From NCBI GenBank assembly GCA_037367405.1, contig JAZKJV010002317.1, positions 1,116,001 to 1,180,000 of the forward strand: DNA of 64,000 nucleotides. Reading direction: 5' to 3'. The translations under genes and the position numbers were made by a program. This document shows positions 13,311 through 24,618 of this stretch, piece by piece (positions within the stretch are counted from its first letter, which is position 1; every line of letters begins with the position of its first letter). The DNA comes from Ottelia alismoides (taxonomy: Eukaryota > Streptophyta > Magnoliopsida > Alismatales > Hydrocharitaceae). The notes beneath the pieces are model-generated. The model saw only the letters and a program-made list of their open reading frames with translations, had not been told where the DNA came from and searched no databases.

Positions 13311-14015
13311 ATATATAATTGTATTTTTGATAATAAATAAAATGAAGAAAAAAATAAAGTTCGAAAAAGGTGACTTTTGAACAGACTGTTGGTGAGCATT
13401 CAGATTCTGTTAGTTTCTTTGACTTTCATTTTACATTAGGTTTGTACTTTTGAGCATTTTAGTTAAACTTTTGTAAAGAAAATAAATGAAAAAATTGTTG
13501 GTTATATACATAAAATAATAGGTCGAAATCAGGTAAGATATATATGTACAAAAGAGGCCCATAACCCAACTTTCACATATGATCTCCGATTCACTTGAAA
13601 GTAGTCTTTTTTTAAGGTAATTGAATTTAAATTAATATAAAATGATTAAGATCAAATCAAACACTGTATGAGGAAGATATCAGTATTTTAGTCTGATATA
13701 TATGAAATTAGGGTTTGGGGTTGTTTGTTAATTATTTCTGTTAGTGATTTTCGTATTTTCCCTTTATTCTTGTTAGTAATATGTACATCGTGGAGGTGAT
13801 TTCAGTTGATTTGTAATTATCGTTAATTAATTAAAAATTGAGGAATTTAGATAGTTTTCAGGTCAAATGGGCTGGGGATTTTGGCTTCTTATTTAATGCA
13901 ATTATGATTGATAAACTACAATTATAATTATACATGCATGAATGCTAATTACGCAAGATAATCAATAAAATGCATATGATTTTTGGGGACTGAGCTTAAT
14001 TAATCTCTTTTAGAG

Positions 14016-14036
14016 TGATGAACCCCATACTCATCA
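14016..14036 (-). other. LTR-terminal inverted repeat (element E)
   Basis: The first 21 bases of the LTR on the minus strand form TGATGA, a 9-base spacer, and TCATCA. An inverted repeat of the same length starts the LTRs of G and K. Confidence 0.7.
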
Positions 14037-14049
14037 ACCCCCTACACTT
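14037..14049 (-). promoter_or_regulatory. Polypurine tract (element E)
   Basis: On the minus strand AAGTGTAGGGGGT lies directly before the LTR start. It resembles the tract of K (AAGTATAGGGGGA) and would prime plus-strand DNA. Confidence 0.7.
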
Positions 14050-14475
14050 AAACCATGCTCGTCTACGAGCTATTAAAGAAATGAGGTGAAATGAGATTGT
14101 GTTATATACAAGGACCATGAGCGAAAGGTGAAAATGGATCTAGACCCAACATTGGATTATTAGTTTAGCGAAACTCCGATGAAAATTAGGGTTTTAAAAT
14201 AAATAGCCTCTAATTTCTACATATCATTGTCACTATTTTGACTCAGAACTTATCTCATATCAATCCCCTTCCCAAGCATACCCTATGAACATTGAACAAT
14301 TATCTCATGTGTGTGAAAGGTTTTTGCTCTTCCCATAAAGAATGCGAGACTACCATGCAAACTTCTCCCCCAATAACTCACACTCGAGGAGTAAGGCATT
14401 TCCTTCTAAGGTCTGTCGTGCTATGATCACAAATGAAAAGGGGTAGAAATTAGAGGAAGGGGAGAAGAATTGGAG

Positions 14476-14494
14476 GGTGACCACTGTAGTTACC
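14476..14494 (-). other. TACAGTG-loop hairpin (element E)
   Basis: The stem GGTAAC pairs with GTCACC (one mismatch) around a 7-base loop that differs by one base from the TACACTG loop of D, G and K. Its position relative to the neighbouring conserved block is the same. Confidence 0.55.
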
Positions 14495-15317
14495 TCTCAT
14501 TGAAAAGCTGACCAGTTTAGCTGAGTCTCCACCAAGATCTATAGGTTGTCTTCAATCTTGGACCTTTTTGTTCAAATCTTTATTTGGTAGTTGGCTTTTT
14601 TTTATTTGGACTTTTTATAGCTCTACATGGATCTTATTGTGCCCCTTAGGATATGGAAATAGTTTTTCCCATACATGTTTTGGGGTCTTAGAAAAAAAAT
14701 TTTCCCAACCTTCCATCCCTTATCCAAGGCTTTATTTCAACCCGTACTCTAGTCATTAGATGTCCATGCTCCCAGAAAAGAAACTCCCACAGTTTTCCAA
14801 CACCCCATCTAATTTGAGCTAAGTGCATAGTACAAGTGTATGGATTAATTCCCTATTCAAGAGTCGTTCCCAAAATGACGCGACCGGGTTAGGCACTATG
14901 AGTCAAATTCTGCACATTGTCATGTGGAACTTGAAGAATTAAGTCAAAGACTTGAAGCTTCTAAAATCCTCTTTCTCGATTAAGTTCCTTTGAAAATTAT
15001 GTGGATTAAGGTCAAGTCAAGACCTTTTTCTATTTCTGCGCATAACTCGATTCAGAACCTAAGGACTTTTCACTAATGCAGATGCATGGAATGCTGGATG
15101 AAGTGTAGATGTGTGGAATGCACACATTTTTTATTTCTAATACATTTGTTTGTTTTTTAATGCAAAAATGAAGATGAAGGTATTTTCCAGAACTTTTGTT
15201 ACACACATAGTTTTAGTTGCACAAAACAAAAAGTAAGTTTTTTCATATCTTACAAGTTAGTTACCCACCCCATAAATAAGAATATAGACTTACGTGAAAG
15301 TATGATCTATGGGCAAT

Positions 15318-15390
15318 ATACATACATACATACATATATCTATGTATATATATAGACACACACACATAATATATACACACCCCCATATAC
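15318..15390. repeat. TACA/TA/CA microsatellite
   Basis: Short runs of TACA, TA and CA alternate over about 70 bases at the edge of element E, next to the junction with copia F. Confidence 0.85.
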
Positions 15391-16285
15391 ATCTTCATCT
15401 CTTCGGCATTATCCCGGCCCTACCCGCTGTCATGGCCAGTACCGGCGAGAGTGGGACGGACCACATACGTTGCAACCCACTACCCCAGGGTCTCCGACTA
15501 GACACCATATCCACCTCGGGAAAGGATAATGCCAAATAGATTAATTTGTACTTGAGATGATCATCGGTTCTTCAACCGAAATTATACCATACAGTAATCA
15601 AAACAATTGATTATAAGGAAATTTGCTAGACAAATTCCCAATCCTATTCAAGCAAGGAGTTTGATGATTGTATTTCCAATTTTGATCTAGATCAAATCTA
15701 ATCAATTAATTGGTTGAGGCCAAGTCAATTAAGGAAATAATCATCTTCCAATATTTCTCAAATATTTTCCATAATTACTTCTTGAAATTAATAATTAATT
15801 TCATTAATTGACAATCACATGGTTCTAGATTAGGAATGTAATTTCAGTAGTGACCCCTACTTACTAAAATTAGCATATCTCAATCATATTAAATCCAAAT
15901 TAGACAAAATCAATTTTCATAGATTTCTATTTTGATTTAGGACAGAATCCAAGTGATGTTTCACGCATTTCGAGGCAAGTCTAAACAGTAATTAACATTT
16001 TAATCACGTTCAGATCTACAGTTCCCGCAACAGTGCATACATGTTCATTAAAACAACCATATCTCGAGCATACGAAATCCGATTTACGCAAAATCAGATC
16101 CTATGATTTCCTTATTTAATAGGGAACAAAATATAAGTATTAAATTTGTGTTTAAACAATTAAAACAGTGCCTAATTTATTTACTAAACAGATCTGCGAA
16201 ATCAAATGCGATGAAAACTTTCGTGACCTTAACGAACCCAAGTCGTCCTCGGTTTGTGAATCATATTCGAAACCGTCGACCTAAG

Positions 16286-16297
16286 GCTCTGATACCA
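16286..16297 (-). promoter_or_regulatory. Primer binding site, initiator tRNA-Met type
   Basis: The plus strand reads GCTCTGATACCA, the exact complement of TGGTATCAGAGC. It lies two bases from the LTR edge at 16300. Confidence 0.9.
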
Positions 16298-16810
16298 CTT
16301 GAAGGATATGGTTAGATCCTCAAGCGCATCACGGAAGTGTGAGCATCGTATCAAATACGACGAGGAGTGACTAGTCGCACTAGTTGCTCGATGCAGCGGA
16401 ATTTAAAAAATTTCATACGACGAAACCACATGATCCAAGAACACTTCTCAGATCGTTTCGTCTAAACCACAAACAAGTAATAGGTTCACCTCCTGAAGCG
16501 TGGTTGCGATCGAGTCTCTAAACGAAGAGACCTCCTGTCTCAGGTCCGATCCAACGGAGGAGACGCTTGCGAGCGCGGGGATGAACCGCGTGCTTCTCGC
16601 AATCCATGTTGATGATCCAAGCGGCGGATCTCCTGATCTCGACACACGAGACCCAACGTCTTCTTCACGAGCGAGGCGCACCGAAGGAGACGGAGATCCA
16701 TGAGCAGACGATCGGGCAGCATAATGACGACGTTGCGGCGATGGAGACTTCTCTCTAGGTCATCCATGGTGGACGACCATGAGAGGAAGAGAGATGGCGT
16801 GTAGAGAGAA

Positions 16811-16811
<1 letters not shown>

Positions 16812-16842
<31 letters not shown>
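16812..16842. repeat. (AT)n microsatellite
   Basis: An uninterrupted AT dinucleotide run of about 30 bases lies in the LTR of F, just downstream of the TATA box in the sense of the element. Confidence 0.95.
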
Positions 16843-16844
<2 letters not shown>

Positions 16845-16888
16845 TACAATAGCATTGTGTGTAAAGAAGAGCAATGGGATGCCTCTCC

Positions 16889-16895
16889 TTTTATA
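16889..16895 (-). promoter_or_regulatory. LTR TATA box (element F)
   Basis: TATAAAAGGAGAGG on the minus strand is at the same LTR position as in the other copia copies. Confidence 0.55.
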
Positions 16896-18961
16896 GGTTT
16901 TTGGGATCCATGGATCTCAATCCATGGGACATATAAAATCAATGGATGAGATTGATTGATGTCAATCTAATCGTCAAGATTGTTGTTGGTGAAACCAACA
17001 AATTTAGATTAAAATATATTTGACAAAATCAAATATAAATCAATCCAAAAATCACATCAATAATTAAGGAGAGAATATACATGGAGATTACATCTCCTTA
17101 TATATTAAGGGGAGACGGCCACCCATTCCATATAGGAATTGGGTGCCGCCCACCTCTTTCCTATAGGAGATAATCTCATGGATTTCCATGAGATTGCATG
17201 CCTCCTTGATTTTCTCTCTTATTTATTTCCAACAACTATTTGTTGGGATTTTATTCACCAAAAATAATTCTCAATTAATTTTAGGAATATTGTAATCTTG
17301 ACATTGGAAAATTGTGAATCATATTCACAACCCAAAACAACATATAATTTACATTGCCAATTAATTACACAATGTGTATCCAATACACATAATAATTAAT
17401 CAACAAATATAAATTATAATTAGCTCTCTCTAATACATTATAAATCACATTTATAATATATTATGAATAATTGGATATTGCTATCCACATTATTCTTATC
17501 CACAATAATTAAATCACATTTGATTATATATGATAACTTAATCTCATGTTCTCAAATAATATGAATCACATTCACATTATTTACATCTTTGATAATCAAA
17601 TCATATTTAATTATCTAAGATAACTCTCCTTATAATATGAATCAAATTAATATTGGTCATGATAATTAAATCTCACTTAATTATCCATTTTTTAAATGCT
17701 CGGATACGTATATCAACAATAGAATTATCCATGAACTCTTTCAAGGATAATGCGCTTTCTCCGCGAATACTTGGAGATAAGGACAGGGCGATGTATTGTT
17801 CCACGTATAGTGACTTGGATATTGAGATTACATCTCAAATCCAGATCTCGGGCCTCCCATAGATGCTTGATTAAATCAAGATCGCAAATCTAATCTTCTC
17901 ATTGAATCTGAATCACATTCAGATCAATGTCCAATATTTGGATCAAGATCAGATTAATTCTACTGAGAGGAGCCACTAAAATCCAGACCCGTTTCATCAC
18001 TCCCTAGGAATGGAAACGTCATGGTTATACAATCGTTTATGATCACATCACCCTCAGGTATTCCTAATACCTGTACATCCTGCATACTGGAAGACTCAGA
18101 ATAAACCCGAAGTATTAGATCAACTTTTTACTGTCTACTTCAGGGTTTTATCAGTAAGTTTCTCATTTTGATCATTAGGAGTCGGTATCGATCATATACT
18201 TTCCAAAAGCATATATCATACCTAGGTCTTGATCATATACTTCCCAAAAGTATATATCAAACCTACAAATTCAGTCAAGCTTCCAAAGAGAGACGACCGT
18301 GCGCACGGAATTTGATTCTTCCCAATATCTCATGAGTGAGCTCATGTCTTCCGGTTCAGTAGTGAACATGTATGATCCCTTTGAGAGATCGTATTACTCA
18401 TATGCCATTATATGCACACCAGCGCGCCGGTGCATAGAGCTTGATTAGGTCATCAACCTATTGGTCTGCCAAATGTACATACTCAGACATAGAGTAACAC
18501 ATCTGTCTCCGGTCAGCGGATACGTGCCTATATCATGACAGCATACGATATAGGACTTTAGTTATCTCGATCTAGTTAAGTCAACTCTTTGTCCTAACTA
18601 GTCTGATACCTCTGAATCTCTATTCCTATGCAGAGGACCAGCATCAAGACGTCGGTCAGATATCAGCCTTTAGAGAAAGGATTGCCATCTCCTTCTTAGG
18701 CTGGAGATCATCTCTTAACAATCATTTGATGGTGCTTGATGAGTCCTCAATCTAACTCTTTAGATATTCATCCAAGCAACGGCCTCTATGATTCAATAAT
18801 TGAATCAACAGCTGTATGATCATCAAGATGGCCATGGTACATAACCCTAATTGTACTAAGGGACCTATTATGCAAATTATGTATTCTTCATTTCAGATTA
18901 AGGAGTGAATTGCAATAACATTTATTGCATAATGGCTCGTCGTGGGCTCGCATTTCCAACA

Positions 18962-20347
18962 AAGAGGGGGTAAAGTCGATTGAGGAAGGCGAATAAATTA
19001 CGAGAAAAAGCAAAACAAAGAATCAGAGGATCGTAGAGGAGATGGAGGCATCTACTTGGGAAATGGAGATTGGATTCGTGCTCCCGGTCGTCGCTCAAAG
19101 GCCGGTAGAAGGTCCTAAGCTCGTGCAGCTCACGGGGGAGGCTGCGGCATGGCGGGAATGGCCATGGATCTTGCCGGAGATGAAACTCATTCCTCGCTTA
19201 ACGACACTCTGTAGTGTTGTCCCCAAGATGAAGGTCAGAGCTAGGGGTTTCTCTCTGGAGTGGCGGATGGGGTCTATGGTTAAAGGTGACGGAGTATTTA
19301 AAGGTGGAAGGCGACGGCTCAGGTGACGAAGTGGTGGAGTTGGTGGAGGTCATGGGGCGACATGGGTGGAGGTCATGCCGTTCGAGGGGGTCGACGAGGA
19401 CGAGGGACGAGTGGGGTATGCAACGGTGGTGACAGGAGGAGGATAGGGTGGCCGGAGTGGCTCCCAAAATAGGAAGGGGGTGGCTCGCGCGCAAGGTGGG
19501 CGACGTGGGATGCGGGCCTTGCGGCAGGTAGGAGACGATGTCTTGAATGTTGGATAGGGCGATCCAATGGTCCGGAGAAGGGCGGAAGAGAAGGGTTAGG
19601 ATTAGATTGGCGGGGTGAGATCAAGGGTCGTGATGGAGCAAGCTGTTGGCGCAACCAGAGGGTGCCACGTGACCTACTCTGAGTGACTGAGAAAGAACCT
19701 GAATTTAGAGAGAGAAGGATGCCCAATTTGGAAAAACTCAAAACATGAAAGTTGTAGATCTCGATGAGATCTATTAGTTTCATGTTGACCGAAAATGGAG
19801 ATGAGGTCAAATAAGATACAAAACTACAAGGTTACAAATGTACATACATATAGTACACAAAGGGGCCCAAAAACCCAAGTTTTGCGTACGAGCTCCGATT
19901 TGAATGAAATTGGTCTCATTTTAAAGGTCTCTGAATGTGTATTCATCTGAAAGTGATACACCTAATTCGGAGGTTGTATGAGCTAGATATTGGCATTCTA
20001 AGATCTGGGTCTCTAATTGGGTTTGGAATTTTTATTGGGTAATTTACAAGCTAGGAATTTTTGGCCTTCCTCTTTATATTATTAACTAGTACTCTGTATA
20101 GTACAAGGAAGGTTTTATTGACTTTTGAGGGGGTATAAAATATAAATAGATAATTATGTGAATAATTTACAAGTGAATTTTACAGATGAATTGGCTTCTT
20201 ATTTAATGCAATTATGAATGCTAAAATGCATAAATTGTGGATGCATGTATGAATGCTATTTATGCAAGATAAAGGGAAATATGCTGCTAAATACTCAGAA
20301 ACAAGGCTCTATTTTCAACTTTGAAGTTATGAATCACAGATTCATCA
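18962..20347 (-). repeat. 3' LTR remnant of element G (U3 side)
   Basis: It is homologous to 30957-32346 of the 5' LTR, including the GC-rich part at 19030-19640 and a 45-bp palindrome at 19742-19786. It starts, in minus sense, at 20347 with the 21-bp inverted repeat. The remainder was removed when copia F inserted and the region was later deleted. ORFs of up to 145 codons here are by-products of GC-rich LTR sequence and are not supported as genes. Confidence 0.85.
19742..19786. other. 45-bp LTR palindrome
   Basis: Outer arms AACATGAAA and TTTCATGTT enclose inner arms GTAGATCTC and GAGATCTAT. The 5' LTR copy is at 31739-31783 and keeps the pairing. Related GTTGTAGAT segments lie in the LTRs of E (about 13150) and K (43519-43535). 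Confidence 0.7.
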
Positions 20348-20360
20348 ACCCTTTATACGT
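20348..20360 (-). promoter_or_regulatory. Degenerate polypurine tract (element G)
   Basis: On the minus strand the bases before the 3' LTR read ACGTATAAAGGGT, a decayed form of the AAGTATAGGGGGA tract of K. Confidence 0.55.
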
Positions 20361-20707
20361 AAACCTTGCTCGTTACCGAGCAACTAAATGAAATGCAAGC
20401 GTGAAATGATATTGGGTTCCATACCAAGGTCATGAACAAAAGTTGAAAATGGAGCTTGACTCGACCTTTGGATTAATTGTGTGGCGGAACCTTATTGGGA
20501 TATGAACTTAAGACCTAACAGACTTTAAGTTCCACAAGTTTTCTATTCAAGACCCCTTAATAGTCAGGTCAGAACAAATCCTCAAATGCAAATTTCTGAT
20601 GACTATGATTCTTACTTGTACTGTAAAAGTGTGAAATATCTCTCCATACCAGAAATGGCTAAGAAGTAGCCTCCTGTAACAAGGTAACTCTAATTCCCCG
20701 ATCCAGT

Positions 20708-20753
20708 AACTCTTTCCTCGAGGAGCGGGGTATTCCCTTCTAAGTTCAAGTGC
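20708..20753 (-). other. 46-bp conserved block (element G)
   Basis: On the minus strand it runs from GCACTTGAACTTAGAAGG to GAGGAAAGAGTT. It differs from 62931-62976 of K at a single base, although sequence on both sides has diverged by roughly a fifth. Diverged copies are found in D and E. Confidence 0.75.
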
Positions 20754-20790
20754 GACTAGCTCAAGAGGAGGGGGTGGAGAAAGAATGGAC

Positions 20791-20809
20791 GGTAGCCAGT
20801 GTAGCTACC
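20791..20809 (-). other. TACACTG-loop hairpin (element G)
   Basis: On the minus strand a perfect 6-bp stem, GGTAGC with GCTACC, closes the loop TACACTG. A second TACACTG with a 4-bp stem follows at 20824-20838, separated by the palindrome ATCCCGGGAT. Confidence 0.7.
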
Positions 20810-21749
20810 TATCCCGGGATGCCTGACCAGTGTAGCCAAGTCATCCAGCTGCAGACTTCTTGCTAATATACATACTCCGACAGGTATTTTATTTTATATC
20901 TGGCATGTCTACTTTTTTTGGAGTTCTTGCATTTTTCTCTTCTCTCTCTTTTTTTGGAACTATATACAAGGTGCAACATGTACATCAGGAGTTTTTCCTC
21001 TTGAGCTAGTAGACTGTCCCTCTTTTGAAGCACTATTGCAAACCACAGCGTCCTGTCCTCAGACTAGGTTGAGATGAACTACCCTCCCTAGAGGAGGACG
21101 GATGTTTCCACCCGTGTGCTACTCCAAGCTAAAGGATTCTACTTCCTCACCACCTCATCAATGAAGAGCTACGTGCATTATGTTTTGTCCAAGTTAGGTC
21201 ACTGTCTAAAAGAATCATGCGTGTGCACGAAACATTCTACTTAGATTAATCAAGATGACATGTGAACATAGACTTGCGGACTCAAATAATTAAGTCACTT
21301 GACCTGAGAAATCTTAACTCCAGTTCCTATAAGGTTCCTCTGAACTTAGGTGGATTAGGGTAAAATCAAGTCCTTCCTCAACGTATACTCATAACTTGGT
21401 TCAGAATCCACTAGCTTTTCACCTTGCATATGCAAGATATACCGATGAGATGCAGATAACATGCTATGTAGATGAATGAAATGCAAGACTCTTTTTCTTT
21501 TCCGATGAAGAGATGATATGCAAGAGTAAATACGAAGCCTTTGATTTTGATTACATTTTTCCATTTTTTCACAAGAATTTGGTATACCTCCTATGGTACA
21601 AGTGTTTTATGAGTATTATACAGATTATACAAGTGTATTTTACAAAAAAATTTGTTCAATTTTACCCATCCCCTAATTATATACAAGAAATACGTGAAAG
21701 TACGAGCTATGGGTAAAGTATATATGTAATATATACACGCCTCCCTATA

Positions 21750-22101
21750 CTTAGAGTGTGCTATGTCCTCAGAGCACGGAAAGCGAGGAATAAGACATAG
21801 CTCGTGCTAAGCGTAAGAGAGCCAAAGGAGTGAAAATGTAGAAAAGTCATCCTGCCCCCCTATACCTAGGCTCTGGCAGCCTAAGTGTAGAAGAAGATCA
21901 AAAATGGGGTGGACGAGGTCACGAGGGGAAGTGGATGAATATATACAAGGCGGGCATCGGTCCCCCCTATACTTAAGCTCAAGTCAGCCTAAGTATATGA
22001 CTGGAGTGAGTATGAGGACCGATGTGATCTGGAGGATGTACAGTGAACGGACTCAGGTGACTCTCCCCCCTATACTTAGGATATGGTCATCCTAAGTATA
22101 G
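21750..22101 (-). other. Hairpin/G-run array (element G)
   Basis: Four inverted repeats are present. A long one has arms 21750-21767 and 21794-21811. Three short ones have arms of 13: 21860-21872, 21967-21979 with 21986-21998, and a perfect stem 22070-22082 with 22089-22101. In element sense each is followed by a run of five or six G. The units match those of K in order, with the long one nearest the 3' LTR. Stem bases differ between units while pairing is kept. Confidence 0.85.
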
Positions 22102-22234
22102 TCGTAGATGAAGATCTATGATGTTGGGGTGGGGTGAGTGATGAGAGTCGCGGGAGGGGAAGAATGTACAGTAGTGACGGATATCTACAAGGATTGTGGT
22201 CTGAATCTTTCAAGATGATGCTGATGGTGAGGGC

Positions 22235-23632
22235 TTACTGTTGCAAGGTTTCATACACGGCTTTATGTGTACCTGTTGAATCTGTCTCACGCATGAATAC
22301 AATCTCCTCAATATGGACTAACTGTTCATTGGGTTCAACGAAGTGTTTCAACAATTGTCCATTTACCAGGAATGTCGATGCGTCATCTGTGAGATCTGAA
22401 ATCTCAAGACATCCGCTATCATGCACCGCACGGACAATGAATGGGCCCGTCCACTTGGATTTCAACTTACCTTAGAAGACTTTCAGCCTTGCATTAAACA
22501 ACCATACCTTCTGTCCAGGAAAAAAGGTCTTTCCTCTGATATATCTATCATGCCAACCCTTCACTTTGTCCTTGTACACCAAACTGTCTTCATATGCTCG
22601 ATTTTTTACTTCTACCATCTCATTGAGATCCATTTCTCGTTGTTTCTGCCCTAGGTGTGTGTTCCAGTTGACCTTCTTGATTACCCATTCTGATTTGTGC
22701 ACTAATTCTGCGGGCAAATGGCACGGCTTTCCGAATACCATCCGAAATGGGGAGGTTCCTAACAGTGTCTTGTAAGCTGTCCTATAAGCCGACAGGACTT
22801 GATCCAAGATCTGAGACCAGTCCTTCCTGTCTAGGCGGACAATCTTTTGCAATATAGTTTTTACCTCCCTATTTGACACCTCAGCCATACCATTAGTTTG
22901 TGGATGGTAAGGGCTGGCGACACGGTGTTCGATGTCGTAGTCCTTCAAGAGTTTGTTCACGTCTCTGTTTACAAAGTGGTTACCCCCATTTGATATCAAC
23001 ATTTTGAGGATCCCAAACCTAGAGATGATATGCTCTTTGATGAATTTACAGACAATATTGTTGTCTGCGGCTCGGGTCGGGATAGCCTCCACCCACCTAG
23101 ACAAGTAATCTATCGCAAGAAGGATATATTCAAATCCTTAGATAACAGGGAATGGGCCCATGAAGTCGATGCCCCAAGCATCAAAGACATCACAAATAAT
23201 GACAGGCTGCATCAACATCTCATCCTTGGAACCAATGGTTCCTCCCATTCGCTGGCATACGGGACATGACTTTGCAAAGATGATGGCATCGCAAAACAGA
23301 GTCGTCCAGTAAAAGCCATGCTGAAGTACCTTCCATGCGATCCTCTTCCCGAAGTGGTGTCCTCCTACCTCCAAACTGTGGCATAAAGATAGGACACTCT
23401 GGTATTCCTCCTGAGGAATACACCGTCTCCAGACACAATCCGATCCTTCGAAGAAAAGGATCGGATCCTCCCAATGGTAATGTATAGCATCCGACTTGAG
23501 TCGGTCTATGTGGTTCTTGGGCCAATCTTTGGAAACCTTCTTGGAGAAAAGATAGTTCACGATATTGGCATACCATGGGAGTGGTCGACTCGTCGGGGAA
23601 GGAGTCCCAATTGGTGAATCCTCGGGAAGCAT
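22235..23632 (-). pseudogene. Ty3/gypsy (Athila-like) integrase, inactivated
   Basis: This frame is open over about 466 codons except for two in-frame stops at 23138-23140 and 22472-22474. The HHCC zinc-binding part ([10 protein letters not shown] and CPVCQRMG) is followed by the catalytic core, with WGIDFMGPFP carrying the first Asp. In LISNGGNHF the second catalytic Asp is Asn. A PYHPQTNGMAEVSNRE segment carries the Glu. A GPF-type C-terminal module (KWTGPFIV) follows. Integrase would insert the cDNA into the genome. The D-to-N change and stops make this copy inactive. The G-to-A change fits deamination of methylated C on the other strand. Confidence 0.92.
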
Positions 23633-23639
23633 TAAGATC

Positions 23640-24341
23640 TTCGAGACGGGAGAGATGATCAGCTACTACGTTCTTCTTCCCAGGTTTATCGCGAATGTCC
23701 AAGTTAAACTCCTGGATAAGTAGAATCCACCTAAGAAGATGTGCCTTCGTGTCCTTCTTTTCCATTAGATAACGTAGTGTTGTGTGGTCAGTGAACACAA
23801 TTACCTTGGTCGTCTGAATTCCCAACTTTTTCGGGACAACCTGGATCGGGGCCACCCATTTAGAGTCGTAGATGGGATAAATGAAACTTGCGTTGCACTA
23901 TTTCTCTATCTCCTTCTTCACTACCTCTCGTAAATTTGGATTCAAACGACGTTGGAATTCATGAGATGGTTTAGTTTCATTCTCCAAGTAGATATGGTGC
24001 AAACACAGAGTGGGATTTATCCCGTGGAGATCGGAAATGCTCTAGCCTATCGCCTTGCGGTTTTTCTCCAGGATCTCTAGCAAGTGAGATTCCTGTTTCT
24101 CGGTCAATCGCGAATTGATGATGACCGGATATTTCTTCTCTTTTCCCGCAAGGAAGACATATTTCAGTGTTGTGGGTAAGGGTTTGATCTCAGTTAATGT
24201 TTGATCATCGAGGAAGTCTGGCTCAATTGAATCTGGTTGAGTGTTGAAAGTGGTTGGATTTGTCTTTGAAATAGATTCCACCAATTCATTCGGCTCTGGA
24301 GTCGGATCGTCAAAGGTCTCCATGCAATCGGCAAAAGCCAC
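23640..24341 (-). pseudogene. RT N-terminus fused to RNase H C-terminus by internal deletion
   Basis: The segment begins with the acidic linker and RT entry region (KYPVIINSRL, then a stop at 24042-24044 where Trp is expected, then HHIYLENETK and [11 protein letters not shown]). Within about 23805-23825 it jumps straight to the RNase H/connection part ([14 protein letters not shown], then [10 protein letters not shown]). The RT fingers-palm core with the YxDD box and the first part of RNase H, well over 1 kb, are gone. This removes DNA synthesis activity. A frameshift separates it from the integrase frame. Confidence 0.88.
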
Positions 24342-24618
24342 GTCCGACTCGTCATCCTCATCTTTTGATTGTCCTATAGAGGGAAGGACTGACAGGCCCA
24401 GTTGGACTCTAAGTCACCGAAGATGTAGGGGATGCAGGTTCTGAGCTGTACTCATTTCTATGGACCTCGCAAATTGGCTCATGCACAATATCATCTCCGG
24501 AGGAGAGGGACTCATTGGTGTTGGCTGGGTTCTATCTCCATGGCCCAACTCTGTCTACATGGTTGCAGTATGCTTCGGATGAAGAGTACTCGGTGCTGGT
24601 TTTTGAATCAGGTCTCTG

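Larger units (their letters stand above)
11530..14036 (-). repeat. 3' LTR of Athila-like element E
   Basis: The plus-strand edges are TGTTGGAATCCC at 11530 and an ending in CTCATCA at 14036. On the minus strand it starts TGATGA and ends CA. It shares with the LTRs of G, J and K a box near its U5 end (about 11680-11710, with GAACTCAAGGAGGC on the plus strand) and the GTTGTAGAT-type motif near 13140. Candidate target duplication bases cannot be confirmed because the other end is lost. Confidence 0.75.
11530..15395 (-). mobile_element. Athila-like element, 3' part only (element E)
   Basis: The element consists of a 3' LTR (11530-14036), a polypurine tract beside it and about 1.35 kb of 3' noncoding sequence. 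The remaining 5' part is missing. The right edge near 15390-15405 passes directly into the leader of copia F, so a deletion joined two elements. The break falls where the hairpin array would begin. Confidence 0.75.
14050..15395 (-). other. 3' noncoding region of Athila-like element E
   Basis: This region aligns with 20348-21745 (G) and, reversed, with 61400-63360 (K). It includes a diverged conserved block near 14370-14410, a TACAGTG-loop hairpin at 14476-14494, and the box near 15290-15315. There is no coding potential. A TACA/TA-rich microsatellite occupies 15318-15390. Confidence 0.7.
15396..18961 (-). mobile_element. Ty1/copia element, 5' part only (element F)
   Basis: A minus-strand 5' LTR (16300-18961), primer site (16286-16297) and about 0.9 kb of leader are preserved. 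The leader aligns with 54620-55528 of L. Pol and the 3' LTR are missing because the sequence breaks near 15396 into element E. On the right the LTR is inserted in the 3' LTR of Athila-like element G, whose sequence continues from 18962. Confidence 0.88.
16300..18961 (-). repeat. 5' LTR of copia element F
   Basis: The 2662-bp LTR has edges TGAAGGATATGG and TTTCCAACA on the plus strand. It is close to the LTRs of L, with the same TATA box (16889-16895, minus), and carries an (AT)n run at 16812-16842 where L has a GA run. Confidence 0.9.
20361..21749 (-). other. 3' noncoding region of element G
   Basis: No coding sequence is visible. Landmarks shared with D, E and K are the 46-bp block (20708-20753), a TACACTG-loop hairpin (20791-20809) with a second shorter copy (20824-20838), a GATGAGGTGGTGAGGA segment (about 21138-21165 in reverse) and the box near 21690-21720 beside the hairpin array. 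The region is about 1.4 kb, compared with about 1.9 kb in K. Confidence 0.75.

Noticed and set aside
22102..22234. An env-like gene after integrase in G, as in some Athila elements
   Set aside because: Only about 130 bases lie between the integrase frame and the hairpin array, and none is coding.
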